Source of the DNA: Algoriphagus sp. CAU 1675
GTDB lineage: Bacteria > Bacteroidota > Bacteroidia > Cytophagales > Cyclobacteriaceae
Assembly (NCBI RefSeq): GCF_029222925.1
Contig: NZ_JARHUI010000003.1
Location: 603,721-667,720, forward strand
Direction: 5' to 3'
DNA length: 64,000 nucleotides
Part shown: positions 36,113 through 45,211 of the stretch, piece by piece
Layout: each line of letters starts with the position of its first letter
Position numbering within the stretch: position 1 is the first letter of the stretch
Notes under the pieces: generated by a model
Database searches by the model: none
Told to the model about the DNA's origin: nothing
The model's input: only the letters and a program-made list of their open reading frames with translations
Translations under genes and position numbers: made by a program

Positions 36113-37210
36113 ATGCAGCACCAGCATTTTAGCATGCCCGCCTATTTAAAAGCCCTTACAGTGATGGTATTCGTCATTGTACTGGTCTTTTTTTTGATTG
36201 TCGGAAAAAGCTTGTTGATCCCCTTATTTCTGGGAGGGTTTTTCGCTATCCTATTTACTCCTTTTTGTATTTGGATGGAAAAACACAAAACCCCCAAAAT
36301 CTTAGCCGCTGTAATTTCTTTGCTTAGTATGGTCCTACTCGTAGGAGCCATATTTTCCTTCATCATAGGGAATGTCGCAAGTTTCACCAAAGACTTTGAC
36401 GATGTCTCAGGAAAGGTATTGGGCTATGCAGAGCAGGTGGACCAGTGGTTTCTCGATAATTTCCAAGAAGATCCGGAAATCCGTAAAAAGACCAATTCAG
36501 CTTACTTAAAAGGAGTATTGACTGAAAATAGCTCCAGTATTTCAGGTTTTGCATTGAAGACGGTCGGCTCATTATCAGGACTGGTCTTGATTCCGGTCTT
36601 TATGTTCTTTTTCTTGGTGTATAGGGAACACCTCACGGAAATGATGGTGATGATTTACCGGGATAGAGATCCTCTTTTGGTAAAAATGAGGATTAGCAGC
36701 CTTAGAAAAGTCATTCAAAACTATATTGTGGGAGTCGGAAAAGTGATGGTCATATTGGCTATTCTCAACATTATAGCCTACTCTGCTTTGGGAATAAAGC
36801 ATGCGATTTTCTTTGGCATATTGGGAGCTATTTTAAACATCATCCCTTACATAGGACCCTTTTTCGGTGTGCTACTTCCTATTATCTATTCCTTCCTAAC
36901 CAAGGACAGTCTTTTTTACCCAATCGCAGTTTTAGCTTGTTATCAGGTCATTCAGATGCTGGAAGGAAATGTCCTGACTCCAAAAATCGTAGGAGGAAAT
37001 GTCAACCTAAATGCCTTCATCACGTTTTTGGGCTTAATCATTGGAGGTACGATTTGGGGTGTTGCGGGCATGATTCTGGTAATACCTGCTTTGGCAATTT
37101 TAAGAGAAATTTTCGAACTCAGTGAGAATACCAAACCCTTTGCTTTGCTATTGGGAGAAGAGAAAGAGAACAAAAAAACGGATATACAACCCAAGAATGA
37201 AGAGAATTAG
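36113..37210 (+). CDS. AI-2E family transporter (PerM-like)
   Basis: 365 residues, about eight membrane segments: two near the N-terminus, one near residue 70, a soluble loop (about 90-150) and five in the C-terminal half, with IPYIGPFFGVLLP and LTPKIVGGNVNLNAFITFLGLIIGG matching the family. The family includes autoinducer-2 exporters and Na+/H+ antiporters; the substrate here is unknown. The 3' end overlaps the TPR lipoprotein gene by 14 bases. A second member lies at 49050-50144. Confidence 0.93.
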   Translation: MQHQHFSMPAYLKALTVMVFVIVLVFFLIVGKSLLIPLFLGGFFAILFTPFCIWMEKHKTPKILAAVISLLSMVLLVGAIFSFIIGNVASFTKDFDDVSGKVLGYAEQVDQWFLDNFQEDPEIRKKTNSAYLKGVLTENSSSISGFALKTVGSLSGLVLIPVFMFFFLVYREHLTEMMVMIYRDRDPLLVKMRISSLRKVIQNYIVGVGKVMVILAILNIIAYSALGIKHAIFFGILGAILNIIPYIGPFFGVLLPIIYSFLTKDSLFYPIAVLACYQVIQMLEGNVLTPKIVGGNVNLNAFITFLGLIIGGTIWGVAGMILVIPALAILREIFELSENTKPFALLLGEEKENKKTDIQPKNEEN

Positions 37211-38126
37211 TATTTGGAGTTTAATGGTGGCAATGATTCTTTTTGCCTGTGATTCCATAGAGGATAAAAAAGGAAGATTTTTGCTCAAAGGAAATGAAAA
37301 ACTGGAGGAAAATGACCCTAAATCTGCCATCGGATTTTACGAAGAATCCCTAAAACTGGACTCTACCTATGCAGATGCCTATTTCAATAAGGCCATTGCC
37401 CAACTCAGAATCAATCAACTGGAAAATGCCATTGCGGATTTCTCCAAAGCCATCCAATATAAAACCGATTATACCGAGGCCTATTTCCAAAGAGGCTTGA
37501 CCTATTTGGACAATGGGGAATTTTACAAAGCAAGGGAAGATGCCGAGTGGATGAAGGAAAATGCCAAAGAAGATTGGAAAAGTTTCTTTTTAGCAGGCTT
37601 GGTGCAGGAGAAGTTCAAGAATTTTGATGAAGCCCTACTAGCCTTTAAGAAGGCCTCCTCTCTGGATCCTGAAAACTCAGACTTGTTAGTAAATCAGGCA
37701 ACCATCCTTTACTATCAAAAGGACTTGGAAAGTGCAACAGAAACCTTGGTCCAAGCTGAATCCATCAATCCTTTCGAACCCAATTTGCACAATTTGAAAT
37801 CCATGATTGCTTTCGATCAGGGAAATTATGAACAGGCCTTAGAGTCTGTAGAAAAAGCCATCGACCTGAATAACAGACAAGCTTACTTTTACAACAACAA
37901 GGGGCTTTATTTTCTGTATTTGGGAAAAATCGAAGAGGGATTGGATCTCATCAACCAAAGCCTAAGAATGGATCCAAACAATCCTTATGCTTTGAGAAAC
38001 AAAGGGATTTATTACGTATTAATGGGGGATAAAATTTCTGCAATGCAATACCTTGAAGAACTTCATAATAAATACCCGGATATGGATCTTGTTGAGGAAT
38101 ATTATCAAAAAGCTCAAAAGTTGTGA
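37197..38126 (+). CDS. TPR-repeat lipoprotein
   Basis: 309 residues from ATG 37197, which opens a lipoprotein signal (MKRISIWSLMVAMILFAC, C18). The rest is built of about seven tetratricopeptide repeats, e.g. ADAYFNKAIAQLRINQLENA and TEAYFQRGLTYLDNGEF. A protein-protein scaffold on the periplasmic face of a membrane; partner unknown. Overlaps the AI-2E gene by 14 bases upstream and the hybrid kinase end by 13 bases (convergent). Confidence 0.93.
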   Translation: MKRISIWSLMVAMILFACDSIEDKKGRFLLKGNEKLEENDPKSAIGFYEESLKLDSTYADAYFNKAIAQLRINQLENAIADFSKAIQYKTDYTEAYFQRGLTYLDNGEFYKAREDAEWMKENAKEDWKSFFLAGLVQEKFKNFDEALLAFKKASSLDPENSDLLVNQATILYYQKDLESATETLVQAESINPFEPNLHNLKSMIAFDQGNYEQALESVEKAIDLNNRQAYFYNNKGLYFLYLGKIEEGLDLINQSLRMDPNNPYALRNKGIYYVLMGDKISAMQYLEELHNKYPDMDLVEEYYQKAQKL

Positions 38127-41035
38127 TTCTTATCAAGAATCACTTCTTTAATTTTTTTCAATAGCTCAGCAGCATCGATCGGCTTTGCAACAAAACCATT
38201 GAATCCACACTCCTCAATTTTCTCCATGATCTCGAGTTTGGCTGCTGCTGTCAAGGCAATTACCGGCGTATCAGTTAATTTTTTAATTTCTACTGTAGCT
38301 TCAAAACCGTCCATTACAGGCATTTGAATATCCATTAAAATACAATCGTAGTTGGATTTCTTCACAGCTTCAACGGCTTCGGCTCCATTGTGAACCCGCT
38401 CAAAAGTATATCCCCACTTCTTTATGATTTTTCCCAAAACCAAGGAATTGACATCATTATCCTCCGCCATCAACAAATGAAGTTTGGTCAAATCTTCTGA
38501 CTTATCGTTTGAAACGGAAAGCTTTTCTTTTTCAACAACCGCCAATTCAAAATCCAAGTCAAAGAAGAATGTACTTCCCTCTCCTTCTGCAGATAATAAA
38601 CCAATATTACTTCCCATCAAATTGAGAAGTTTACGGGTAATAGACAATCCAAGACCGGTCCCCCCATATTTGGTACTGAAGGTCGGCTTAACTTGGTCAA
38701 AATCATTGAATATTTTTTCCTGATTTTCTAGAGCGATACCAATACCGGTATCCTTTACTTCAAAGTATACTTTGACCTTACCATCTTTCTTCTCTTTCAG
38801 TTTTACAGTCACATCCACCCTACCTTCGTTGGTAAACTTCAAAGCATTGGTAATCAAGTTGTTTAAAATTTGAGACAATCTGGTTTTATCACCTTTGACC
38901 ATCAAATCCAAACCGGATGAAAGATGCAATTCAAGTTTGTTCTTACTGTCCCTTGCATGGAATGAAAGACCTTTCAACACTTGGTTTATCAGCTCATCAA
39001 GCTGGAATGGGGCTTTCTCTATGGTAAGTTTACCAGCTTCAATTTTCTGGAAATCCAACAGATCATTAATCATAATGATCAAATTATCAACCGCAAAATT
39101 GATGGTATTCAAAGTACTTTTCTGGTGTTCGGTTGGTTGCTCCTGTAATAAAGAATAAACGGAACCTGAAATAGCGTTCAAAGGAGTTCTAAGTTCGTGG
39201 CTGATCATTGATAGGAAATCAGACTTGATCTGATTCGCCTTTTCCGCTGACTTTCTTGCCTCATCCAACTTAGTTTCAAATTCTTTCTGATTACTGATAT
39301 CCGCCAGATATCCATACCAAACCATATCCCCGTTAGGAAGTGCCTGAGGCCTAGCAGCCCCCAAAATCCAGCGGTAACCTGTTGGGTCAGACTCATCTTT
39401 CACCCTGAATTGACATTGCCAAGGCTCCAGTCTTTTTGCTGAAGCTACGGAAGTCATGATCACTTGGGGAAGGTCAAAAGGATGAACTCTGGAGATTGCA
39501 ACTGAAATGTCTGAGAATTGCTCGACCTCCTCAACCTTGAGACCCAAAACGGAAGCGATTCCTTTTGAAAGGAATGAGAATGTCATTTTCCCACTTCCAT
39601 CCAAAACTAACTGATACAAGCCACCTGGAACCTGCTCAGTCAGATTCATTAGGAAATCACTGCTTTCCTCAAGAGTTCGCTCCAGACTGACTTTTTCGGA
39701 AATATTTTTAAAAGAAAGACAGACAAACCTTTCACCATCATACTCTATGATTTTGGTTGAAATTTCAAGATTCAACTGCTTACCAAGTGGGCTGATCAGA
39801 GTTGTAGAAAATCTGGAAGAGTTTCCGTCTTCATTGGCAGATTCTATCCAATCCTTCCATTGATCGGATTCTTCAAAAATTCCACTGAGATCACTTAAAT
39901 GCTCAAATTTCTGTTCTTCCTTAACGCCAAATAGTTGTCTGGCTTCCTCATTGCACAGGAATATATCTCCTTTGTTAGAAGTAACCACCATAGCCTCTGG
40001 AGCCATGATGATAATATTTTCCAACAACTCTTTTCGCTTCCGAAGAACCTTCTGGGGAGTTTCATCCCATAGCAATCCCAGCCAAGTTTCTGGATATCCC
40101 TCCTCTTGGATTTTTTCTGCCTTCAAGGAAAATACTTGTTGAGATGCTTTCAGACTAAGGGAAAATTCTAAAGTATCTTCCTTATTATCAGCGTCGCTTA
40201 ACTTCGAAAACAGGCTTGCTTTTAGCCATTCAACCTCAACATCCTGATTCGCCAATAATTGGGAGCATGAAGCGTCCAATTCCAACAAACTAGTGTTAGC
40301 ATCAAATTGCCAGACCCCAACTTTGGTCATATCTGGACCTTTCAACTTCAGTTGTTCGGATTTTTCTGCTAGCTCAATCTTTCTTGCCAAAGCGGAATTG
40401 TCTTTGGCTATAATGAAAAACTTATCCTCAGTAAATTGTACGGAACATTCCAAATGCCTGTATTTCCCATCCTTTCCTCTAAACCTACAGGTTAAAAACT
40501 CAAGGCGTTCGCTGTCTCCAACAGACCTCCAGATTTTCCTAACTCCCTCCAAATCCCCCTCATGAATAAAGGTGCAAAGAGTGGTATTGATCAATTCTGC
40601 CGGCTCATACCCTAAAACCGGCAATGAAGCATGATTCAAATAAGTCAAGTAATCATGTTGCCCAATCGCAATCAAATCCAAATTGGAACGAAAAAACTGC
40701 TGGGCTTCCTTTCTGGTTGGAAGTCCATGTGCTTTTATTTCCTTGCCTTTGTAAAAGAGGTAATAATGTGAAGAGTTTTCCTGTGGCAATTCAAGTCTAA
40801 AAGAATAATCTTTATCGCCATGGGTTAAAATCAACTCCTCTTTAAAAATATACGCATTGATGTCTAGCCCTAAACCAACTAGGGTTCTGTCCTTTAGGGT
40901 AACGCCAATTTGTTCCTCAAATGATTCATTGGCATAAAAAATACTATAGGGGAAAGTATCATCGGCAAGAAAGACAATTTCTGACGACTCATAGATGATC
41001 TTTTTGAACGTACTATTTATGCCTCTCTCTTGCAT
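38114..41035 (-). CDS. Cytoplasmic multi-PAS hybrid histidine kinase with receiver
   Basis: 973 residues with no membrane segment. Four PAS-like regions (about 10-95, 108-215, 335-450, 455-585), a short coiled coil, HisKA with H613 in SMISHELRTPLNAISG, HATPase (N-box LSQILNNLITNALKFTNEG, G-boxes KDTGIGIA and GGTGLGLSI), then a receiver (about 852-970) with D902 in ILMDIQMPVMDG. No HPt, so phosphate must leave through a separate HPt; the REC-HPt protein at 15541-16302 is a candidate. PAS domains suggest redox, oxygen or ligand sensing in the cytoplasm. Confidence 0.95.
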   Translation of the reverse strand: MQERGINSTFKKIIYESSEIVFLADDTFPYSIFYANESFEEQIGVTLKDRTLVGLGLDINAYIFKEELILTHGDKDYSFRLELPQENSSHYYLFYKGKEIKAHGLPTRKEAQQFFRSNLDLIAIGQHDYLTYLNHASLPVLGYEPAELINTTLCTFIHEGDLEGVRKIWRSVGDSERLEFLTCRFRGKDGKYRHLECSVQFTEDKFFIIAKDNSALARKIELAEKSEQLKLKGPDMTKVGVWQFDANTSLLELDASCSQLLANQDVEVEWLKASLFSKLSDADNKEDTLEFSLSLKASQQVFSLKAEKIQEEGYPETWLGLLWDETPQKVLRKRKELLENIIIMAPEAMVVTSNKGDIFLCNEEARQLFGVKEEQKFEHLSDLSGIFEESDQWKDWIESANEDGNSSRFSTTLISPLGKQLNLEISTKIIEYDGERFVCLSFKNISEKVSLERTLEESSDFLMNLTEQVPGGLYQLVLDGSGKMTFSFLSKGIASVLGLKVEEVEQFSDISVAISRVHPFDLPQVIMTSVASAKRLEPWQCQFRVKDESDPTGYRWILGAARPQALPNGDMVWYGYLADISNQKEFETKLDEARKSAEKANQIKSDFLSMISHELRTPLNAISGSVYSLLQEQPTEHQKSTLNTINFAVDNLIIMINDLLDFQKIEAGKLTIEKAPFQLDELINQVLKGLSFHARDSKNKLELHLSSGLDLMVKGDKTRLSQILNNLITNALKFTNEGRVDVTVKLKEKKDGKVKVYFEVKDTGIGIALENQEKIFNDFDQVKPTFSTKYGGTGLGLSITRKLLNLMGSNIGLLSAEGEGSTFFFDLDFELAVVEKEKLSVSNDKSEDLTKLHLLMAEDNDVNSLVLGKIIKKWGYTFERVHNGAEAVEAVKKSNYDCILMDIQMPVMDGFEATVEIKKLTDTPVIALTAAAKLEIMEKIEECGFNGFVAKPIDAAELLKKIKEVILDKNHNF

Positions 41036-41107
41036 TTAGACTGAATTCACGTACAGTTTTTAGGCGCTCTACTACGAAGATTTTATTACTTCTTGAATTA
41101 ACAAGCG

Positions 41108-41139
41108 TAAACATACAGCAATTTGTATTTCATAGCAAG
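41108..41139 (-). promoter_or_regulatory. Candidate promoter of the hybrid kinase gene
   Basis: On the minus strand, CTTG (41139-41136), 20-base spacer, TATGTTTA (41115-41108); compare TTTG-N19/20-TAnnTTTG. Spacing is the same as in the ferredoxin promoter. It lies about 70 bases before the ATG at 41035. The rest of the 41036-41397 gap is AT-rich; apart from the aconitase terminator near its far end I see nothing else in it. Confidence 0.4.
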
Positions 41140-41329
41140 TATTTTACTTTTCAAATAATAAAAAATGTTGTAAAAATTTATAAAAACCCTGAAATCAGCT
41201 TCTGAGGGCAGAGAAAATGGTTAGTATTAATAACGTCAATAAGTTAAAAAGGTGACACAGCTGAAAAAAATTCCATTTTTCAATTCCCTTAGTCAGGAAA
41301 AAACCAGTCTTATACTTTCATTCAAAACC

Positions 41330-41371
41330 CAGCAAAAACAAAAAAACCGCAACCTATTGAAGTTGCGGTTT
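41330..41371 (-). terminator. Terminator of the aconitase gene
   Basis: Inverted repeat AAACCGCAAC (41344-41353) / GTTGCGGTTT (41362-41371) with an 8-base loop; on the minus strand it is followed by a T-rich tail. It lies 27 bases past the aconitase stop. Confidence 0.85.
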
Positions 41372-41397
41372 CAAACATATTATTCCAGAGTAGAGAA

Positions 41398-43659
41398 TTA
41401 GATTCCCGCTTTAATCAAGTTTAGTGCAGAACCTGCCTTGAACCATTCGATTTGTCCTTCATTGTAAGTATGGTTGACATCAAAACTATCAGAGCTTCCA
41501 TCAGCATGGTTAAGGACCACTTTCAAAGGCTTACCTGGAGCAAATTCAGTCAAACCAAGGATATCGATTGAGTCATTTTCCTGAACCAAATCATAATCCG
41601 CAGGATTTGCAAAGGTCAAGGCCAACATACCTTGCTTTTTAAGGTTTGTTTCATGAATTCTGGCAAATGATTTTACCAAAATAGCACGAACACCCAAGAA
41701 TCTAGGCTCCATAGCTGCGTGCTCACGGGAAGATCCTTCTCCATAGTTTTCGTCTCCAACTACAATGGTTCCGATACCCTCCTTCTTATATACTCTTTGA
41801 GTCGCAGGAACTTCACCATACTCACCTGTGAGTTGGTTTTTCACCTTATTGGTTTCATCATTGAACGCATTGACAGCTCCAATCAACATGTTATTTGAGA
41901 TGTTATCCAAATGACCTCTAAATCTCAACCAAGGACCTGCCATGGAAATATGGTCAGTAGTACATTTTCCTTTTGCTTTGATAAGAAGCTTCAAACCTTT
42001 CAGGTCAGTGCCTTCCCATGCAGGGAATGACTCAAGCAATTGCAAACGGTCCGATTTTGGATCAACGATTACTTCAACTTTGGATCCATCCTCAGCTGGA
42101 GCCTGATAACCGGCATCTTCAACTGCAAAGCCTTTGGTTGGAAGTTCCAATCCTTTTGGCTCATCCAATTTTACAGATTGTCCTTCCTCATTGACAAGAG
42201 AATCTGTCAATGGATTGAAGGTAAGGTCTCCAGCAATAGCCAAGGCTGTAACAATTTCAGGAGAAGCAACAAAAGCATGGGTATTAGGATTTCCGTCAGC
42301 ACGCTTTGCAAAGTTTCTGTTGAAGGAAGTGATAATAGAGTTTTTCTCCTGCTTCTCAGCACCGTGCCTTGCCCACTGACCAATACAAGGACCACAGGCA
42401 TTAGCCAAAACAATTCCTCCCATTTTCCCGAAGGTGTCCAAAAATCCGTCTCTATCAACAGTATAACGAACTTGCTCTGACCCTGGAGTGATTGTATATT
42501 CTGATTTGGCAATCAATTTTTTATCTACAGCTTGCTGAGCCAAAGATGCAGCTCTTGAAATATCCTCATAGGATGAATTGGTACAAGATCCAATCAAACC
42601 AACTTCCAATTTCGCTGGCCATCCATTTTCCTTAACTGCAGCAGCGAATTTGGAGATAGGCCAAGCCAAATCAGGAGTGAAAGGACCATTTACATGTGGT
42701 TCCAATTCTGAAAGGTTTATTTCAATTACCTGATCAAAATATTTTTCAGGATTTGCATACACTTCTTCATCACCGGTGAGATGCTCTGCAATACCATTGG
42801 CTAATTCGGCAATATCCGCTCTTCCTGTGCCTTGGAGGTAAGCAGCAGATTTCTCATCGTATCCAAAAATGGAAGTTGTTGCTCCGATTTCAGCACCCAT
42901 ATTACAAATGGTACCTTTTCCGGTAGCAGAAAGGGATCTAGCTCCTTCACCAAAGTATTCCACAACAGCACCAGTTCCACCTTTTACGGTCAAAATTCCG
43001 GCAACTTTCAAGATTACGTCCTTGGCAGAGGTCCAACCGGACATTTTCCCGGTAAGCTTAACCCCAATTAGTTTAGGGAATTTTAGCTCCCATGGAAGAC
43101 CAGCCATCACGTCACAAGCATCAGCACCACCAACACCGATGGCGATCATACCCAGACCACCCGCATTTGGCGTGTGGGAATCCGTTCCGATCATCATTCC
43201 ACCAGGGAAAGCATAATTCTCAAGAACTACTTGGTGAATAATCCCTGCTCCTGGTTTCCAGAAACCAATTCCATATTTATTGGATACAGATGCAAGGAAA
43301 TCATAAACCTCACGGTTTTTATTTTTGGCTTTATTTAGGTCTTTTTCGGCACCCACCTCAGCTTGAATCAAGTGATCACAGTGTACAGTGGACGGTACTG
43401 CTACCTTGTCCTTTCCGGCCTGCATAAACTGCAAAAGTGCCATCTGAGCAGTGGCATCCTGCATAGCAACTCGGTCAGGTTGAAAGTCTACATAAGACTT
43501 CCCTCTTTCAAAAGCCTGACTAGCAGCTCCTTCAGTGAGATGTGAATAAAGAATTTTTTCTGTCAAGGTAAGTGGACGACCTACAGCACTACGAGCAGCA
43601 GCGATGCGCTCAGGATAGCGGCCATATACTTTCTTGATCATTTCAATATCAAAAGCCAT
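41398..43659 (-). CDS. acn: Aconitate hydratase (mitochondrial-type)
   Basis: 753 residues, the length of mitochondrial-type aconitases rather than the about 890 of AcnA or AcnB. The 4Fe-4S cysteines are in [14 protein letters not shown] and [11 protein letters not shown]. Other motifs: [35 protein letters not shown], and the swivel-domain [15 protein letters not shown] with substrate-binding Arg/Ser. Isomerises citrate to isocitrate in the TCA cycle. Monocistronic: own promoter-like element and own terminator. Confidence 0.97.
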   Translation of the reverse strand: MAFDIEMIKKVYGRYPERIAAARSAVGRPLTLTEKILYSHLTEGAASQAFERGKSYVDFQPDRVAMQDATAQMALLQFMQAGKDKVAVPSTVHCDHLIQAEVGAEKDLNKAKNKNREVYDFLASVSNKYGIGFWKPGAGIIHQVVLENYAFPGGMMIGTDSHTPNAGGLGMIAIGVGGADACDVMAGLPWELKFPKLIGVKLTGKMSGWTSAKDVILKVAGILTVKGGTGAVVEYFGEGARSLSATGKGTICNMGAEIGATTSIFGYDEKSAAYLQGTGRADIAELANGIAEHLTGDEEVYANPEKYFDQVIEINLSELEPHVNGPFTPDLAWPISKFAAAVKENGWPAKLEVGLIGSCTNSSYEDISRAASLAQQAVDKKLIAKSEYTITPGSEQVRYTVDRDGFLDTFGKMGGIVLANACGPCIGQWARHGAEKQEKNSIITSFNRNFAKRADGNPNTHAFVASPEIVTALAIAGDLTFNPLTDSLVNEEGQSVKLDEPKGLELPTKGFAVEDAGYQAPAEDGSKVEVIVDPKSDRLQLLESFPAWEGTDLKGLKLLIKAKGKCTTDHISMAGPWLRFRGHLDNISNNMLIGAVNAFNDETNKVKNQLTGEYGEVPATQRVYKKEGIGTIVVGDENYGEGSSREHAAMEPRFLGVRAILVKSFARIHETNLKKQGMLALTFANPADYDLVQENDSIDILGLTEFAPGKPLKVVLNHADGSSDSFDVNHTYNEGQIEWFKAGSALNLIKAGI

Positions 43660-43701
43660 TGTATAGGATATTTAGGTGGATAAAAGGTTCAAAATTCGGT
43701 G

Positions 43702-43709
43702 CAAATATA
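43702..43709 (-). promoter_or_regulatory. Candidate -7 element of the aconitase gene
   Basis: TATATTTG on the minus strand is a full match to TAnnTTTG, 43 bases before the ATG at 43659. A -33 box is not clear. Confidence 0.4.
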
Positions 43710-43800
43710 GAAACTTAGGCCGTAAATCGGTAACCAAATAAAATCTCTAACCCCCTATTCATCATTATTTAAAACCATTTTACATGGTGAGCGCTCTGTA

Positions 43801-45108
43801 TTAAAATAAAAAATAAACCGAAAGTAGCAGGTAAGAAAAACCGGATATAAATAACCACCCACAATACTTTAATAACTGTCTGGCTTTTATACCGGTAATT
43901 GCAAGTAAGGGCAAAGCCCAAAAAGGCTGCAAAAGATTGCTGATCTGATCTCCATAAGAAAATATCATCACCATCTTCCCTGAAGAAAGACTTAAAGTTT
44001 CCGATGCCTTCATAAGAATTGGCCCCTGCACAGCCCACTGCCCACCACCTGAAGGAACTAGCAAATTGACAAAAGCAGAAGAAATCAGGGTTAATACTGG
44101 AAGTGTGGTCGAACTGGTAGTTGAAATAAAATATCCTGAGATTTCCGCCAATAAACTCGAATGCGTAACCAGGCCCATTATCCCGGCATAAAATGGAAAC
44201 TGAATGAATATATCCACAGAACTTTTTATCCCTTCAGAAGTGGCCTCCGTGAACTGCTTTAGGCTTCGATAGGCTATGAGAGTGAGAGCAAAAAGAAAAA
44301 AATTGACAAGATTGAGATTGAAAAAACCAAGACCAAAACCTGTATTTTCAAATATTTTCAGAAAAACAATTCCCATCATTATTACTCCTGCGATTCTAGC
44401 TAGGTAACTCCCTTCCCCTGGGGGCACAGGCCTCAAAGGATGTGAATAAACAGGTTTTTCCACTTTTTCTTTTTTATAGCTAAGAAGAAGAAGGGTTAGG
44501 ATAAAAACCAAGATCAATCCTCCCGTAAGCATGAAATTCCACCTTGTAAAGAGCGTTTCTGAAACCGGTATTACACCGATTTCGGACTCCAAGAAATGTC
44601 CCTTTTCCGCAACTTTCAAAGGAGCCGATCCAGATAATCCCCCATGCCAAATTGCCATACCCAAATAACCTGCTGAGGCAATTAACACGGGGTTTGACTC
44701 AACCCCTTTTTCTTCTAGGGCCAGATATACAAACCTTGCCAATAAAGCCCCTACCACTAGTCCAAAACCCCAATTTATCAATCCGGCCATCATGGTAATT
44801 AAGCCTGTAAATAGAATAGCCTGAAGTGAATTGGAAGGAATCCTGGACAATTTTCTCAAAATTGAATGAAAAGGCTTATAGATTGCCAAAGCGTAACCAA
44901 AAACCAGAATCATCATCATCTGAAGGGTAAAGTCCATCAACCCAAAAAATCCATTCTGCCAAAAATTCAAGACTTGTATTGTTTTGTCTAAAAAATTTTT
45001 TGTTGGGTCGGATTCAGTAAAATATGCCAAAACCATACATAAAACCGTGAGAAACAGAACTATCCCAAAGGGAGATATTTCAAATATTCTTTTATTTTTA
45101 GCACTCAA
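43801..45108 (-). CDS. Short-chain fatty acid transporter (AtoE family)
   Basis: 435 residues from TTG 45108, matching the about 440 of AtoE; the frame is open to 45330 but that part overlaps the divergent kinase gene. About 11 membrane segments; motifs GLINWGFGLVVGALLARF, GMAIWHGGLSGSAPLKVAEKGHF, and FVNLLVPSGGGQWAVQGPI are those of AtoE, which imports acetoacetate and short fatty acids. The real start is uncertain. No atoDAB genes nearby, so its physiological role is open. Confidence 0.88.
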   Translation of the reverse strand: MSAKNKRIFEISPFGIVLFLTVLCMVLAYFTESDPTKNFLDKTIQVLNFWQNGFFGLMDFTLQMMMILVFGYALAIYKPFHSILRKLSRIPSNSLQAILFTGLITMMAGLINWGFGLVVGALLARFVYLALEEKGVESNPVLIASAGYLGMAIWHGGLSGSAPLKVAEKGHFLESEIGVIPVSETLFTRWNFMLTGGLILVFILTLLLLSYKKEKVEKPVYSHPLRPVPPGEGSYLARIAGVIMMGIVFLKIFENTGFGLGFFNLNLVNFFLFALTLIAYRSLKQFTEATSEGIKSSVDIFIQFPFYAGIMGLVTHSSLLAEISGYFISTTSSTTLPVLTLISSAFVNLLVPSGGGQWAVQGPILMKASETLSLSSGKMVMIFSYGDQISNLLQPFWALPLLAITGIKARQLLKYCGWLFISGFSYLLLSVYFLF

Positions 45109-45211
45109 GACAACGAAACTTTTTTTTAGTTTGAATTTATAAATTATTATTAATGTTAATTTAATCGCAAGCTTCAAGTTTTTAAGCCAATACTTGAATT
45201 CATCCAATTGA

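Noticed and set aside
41036..41343. tRNA or small RNA gene in the gap between hybrid kinase and aconitase
   Set aside because: No cloverleaf, T-arm or GC-rich stem other than the aconitase terminator was seen.
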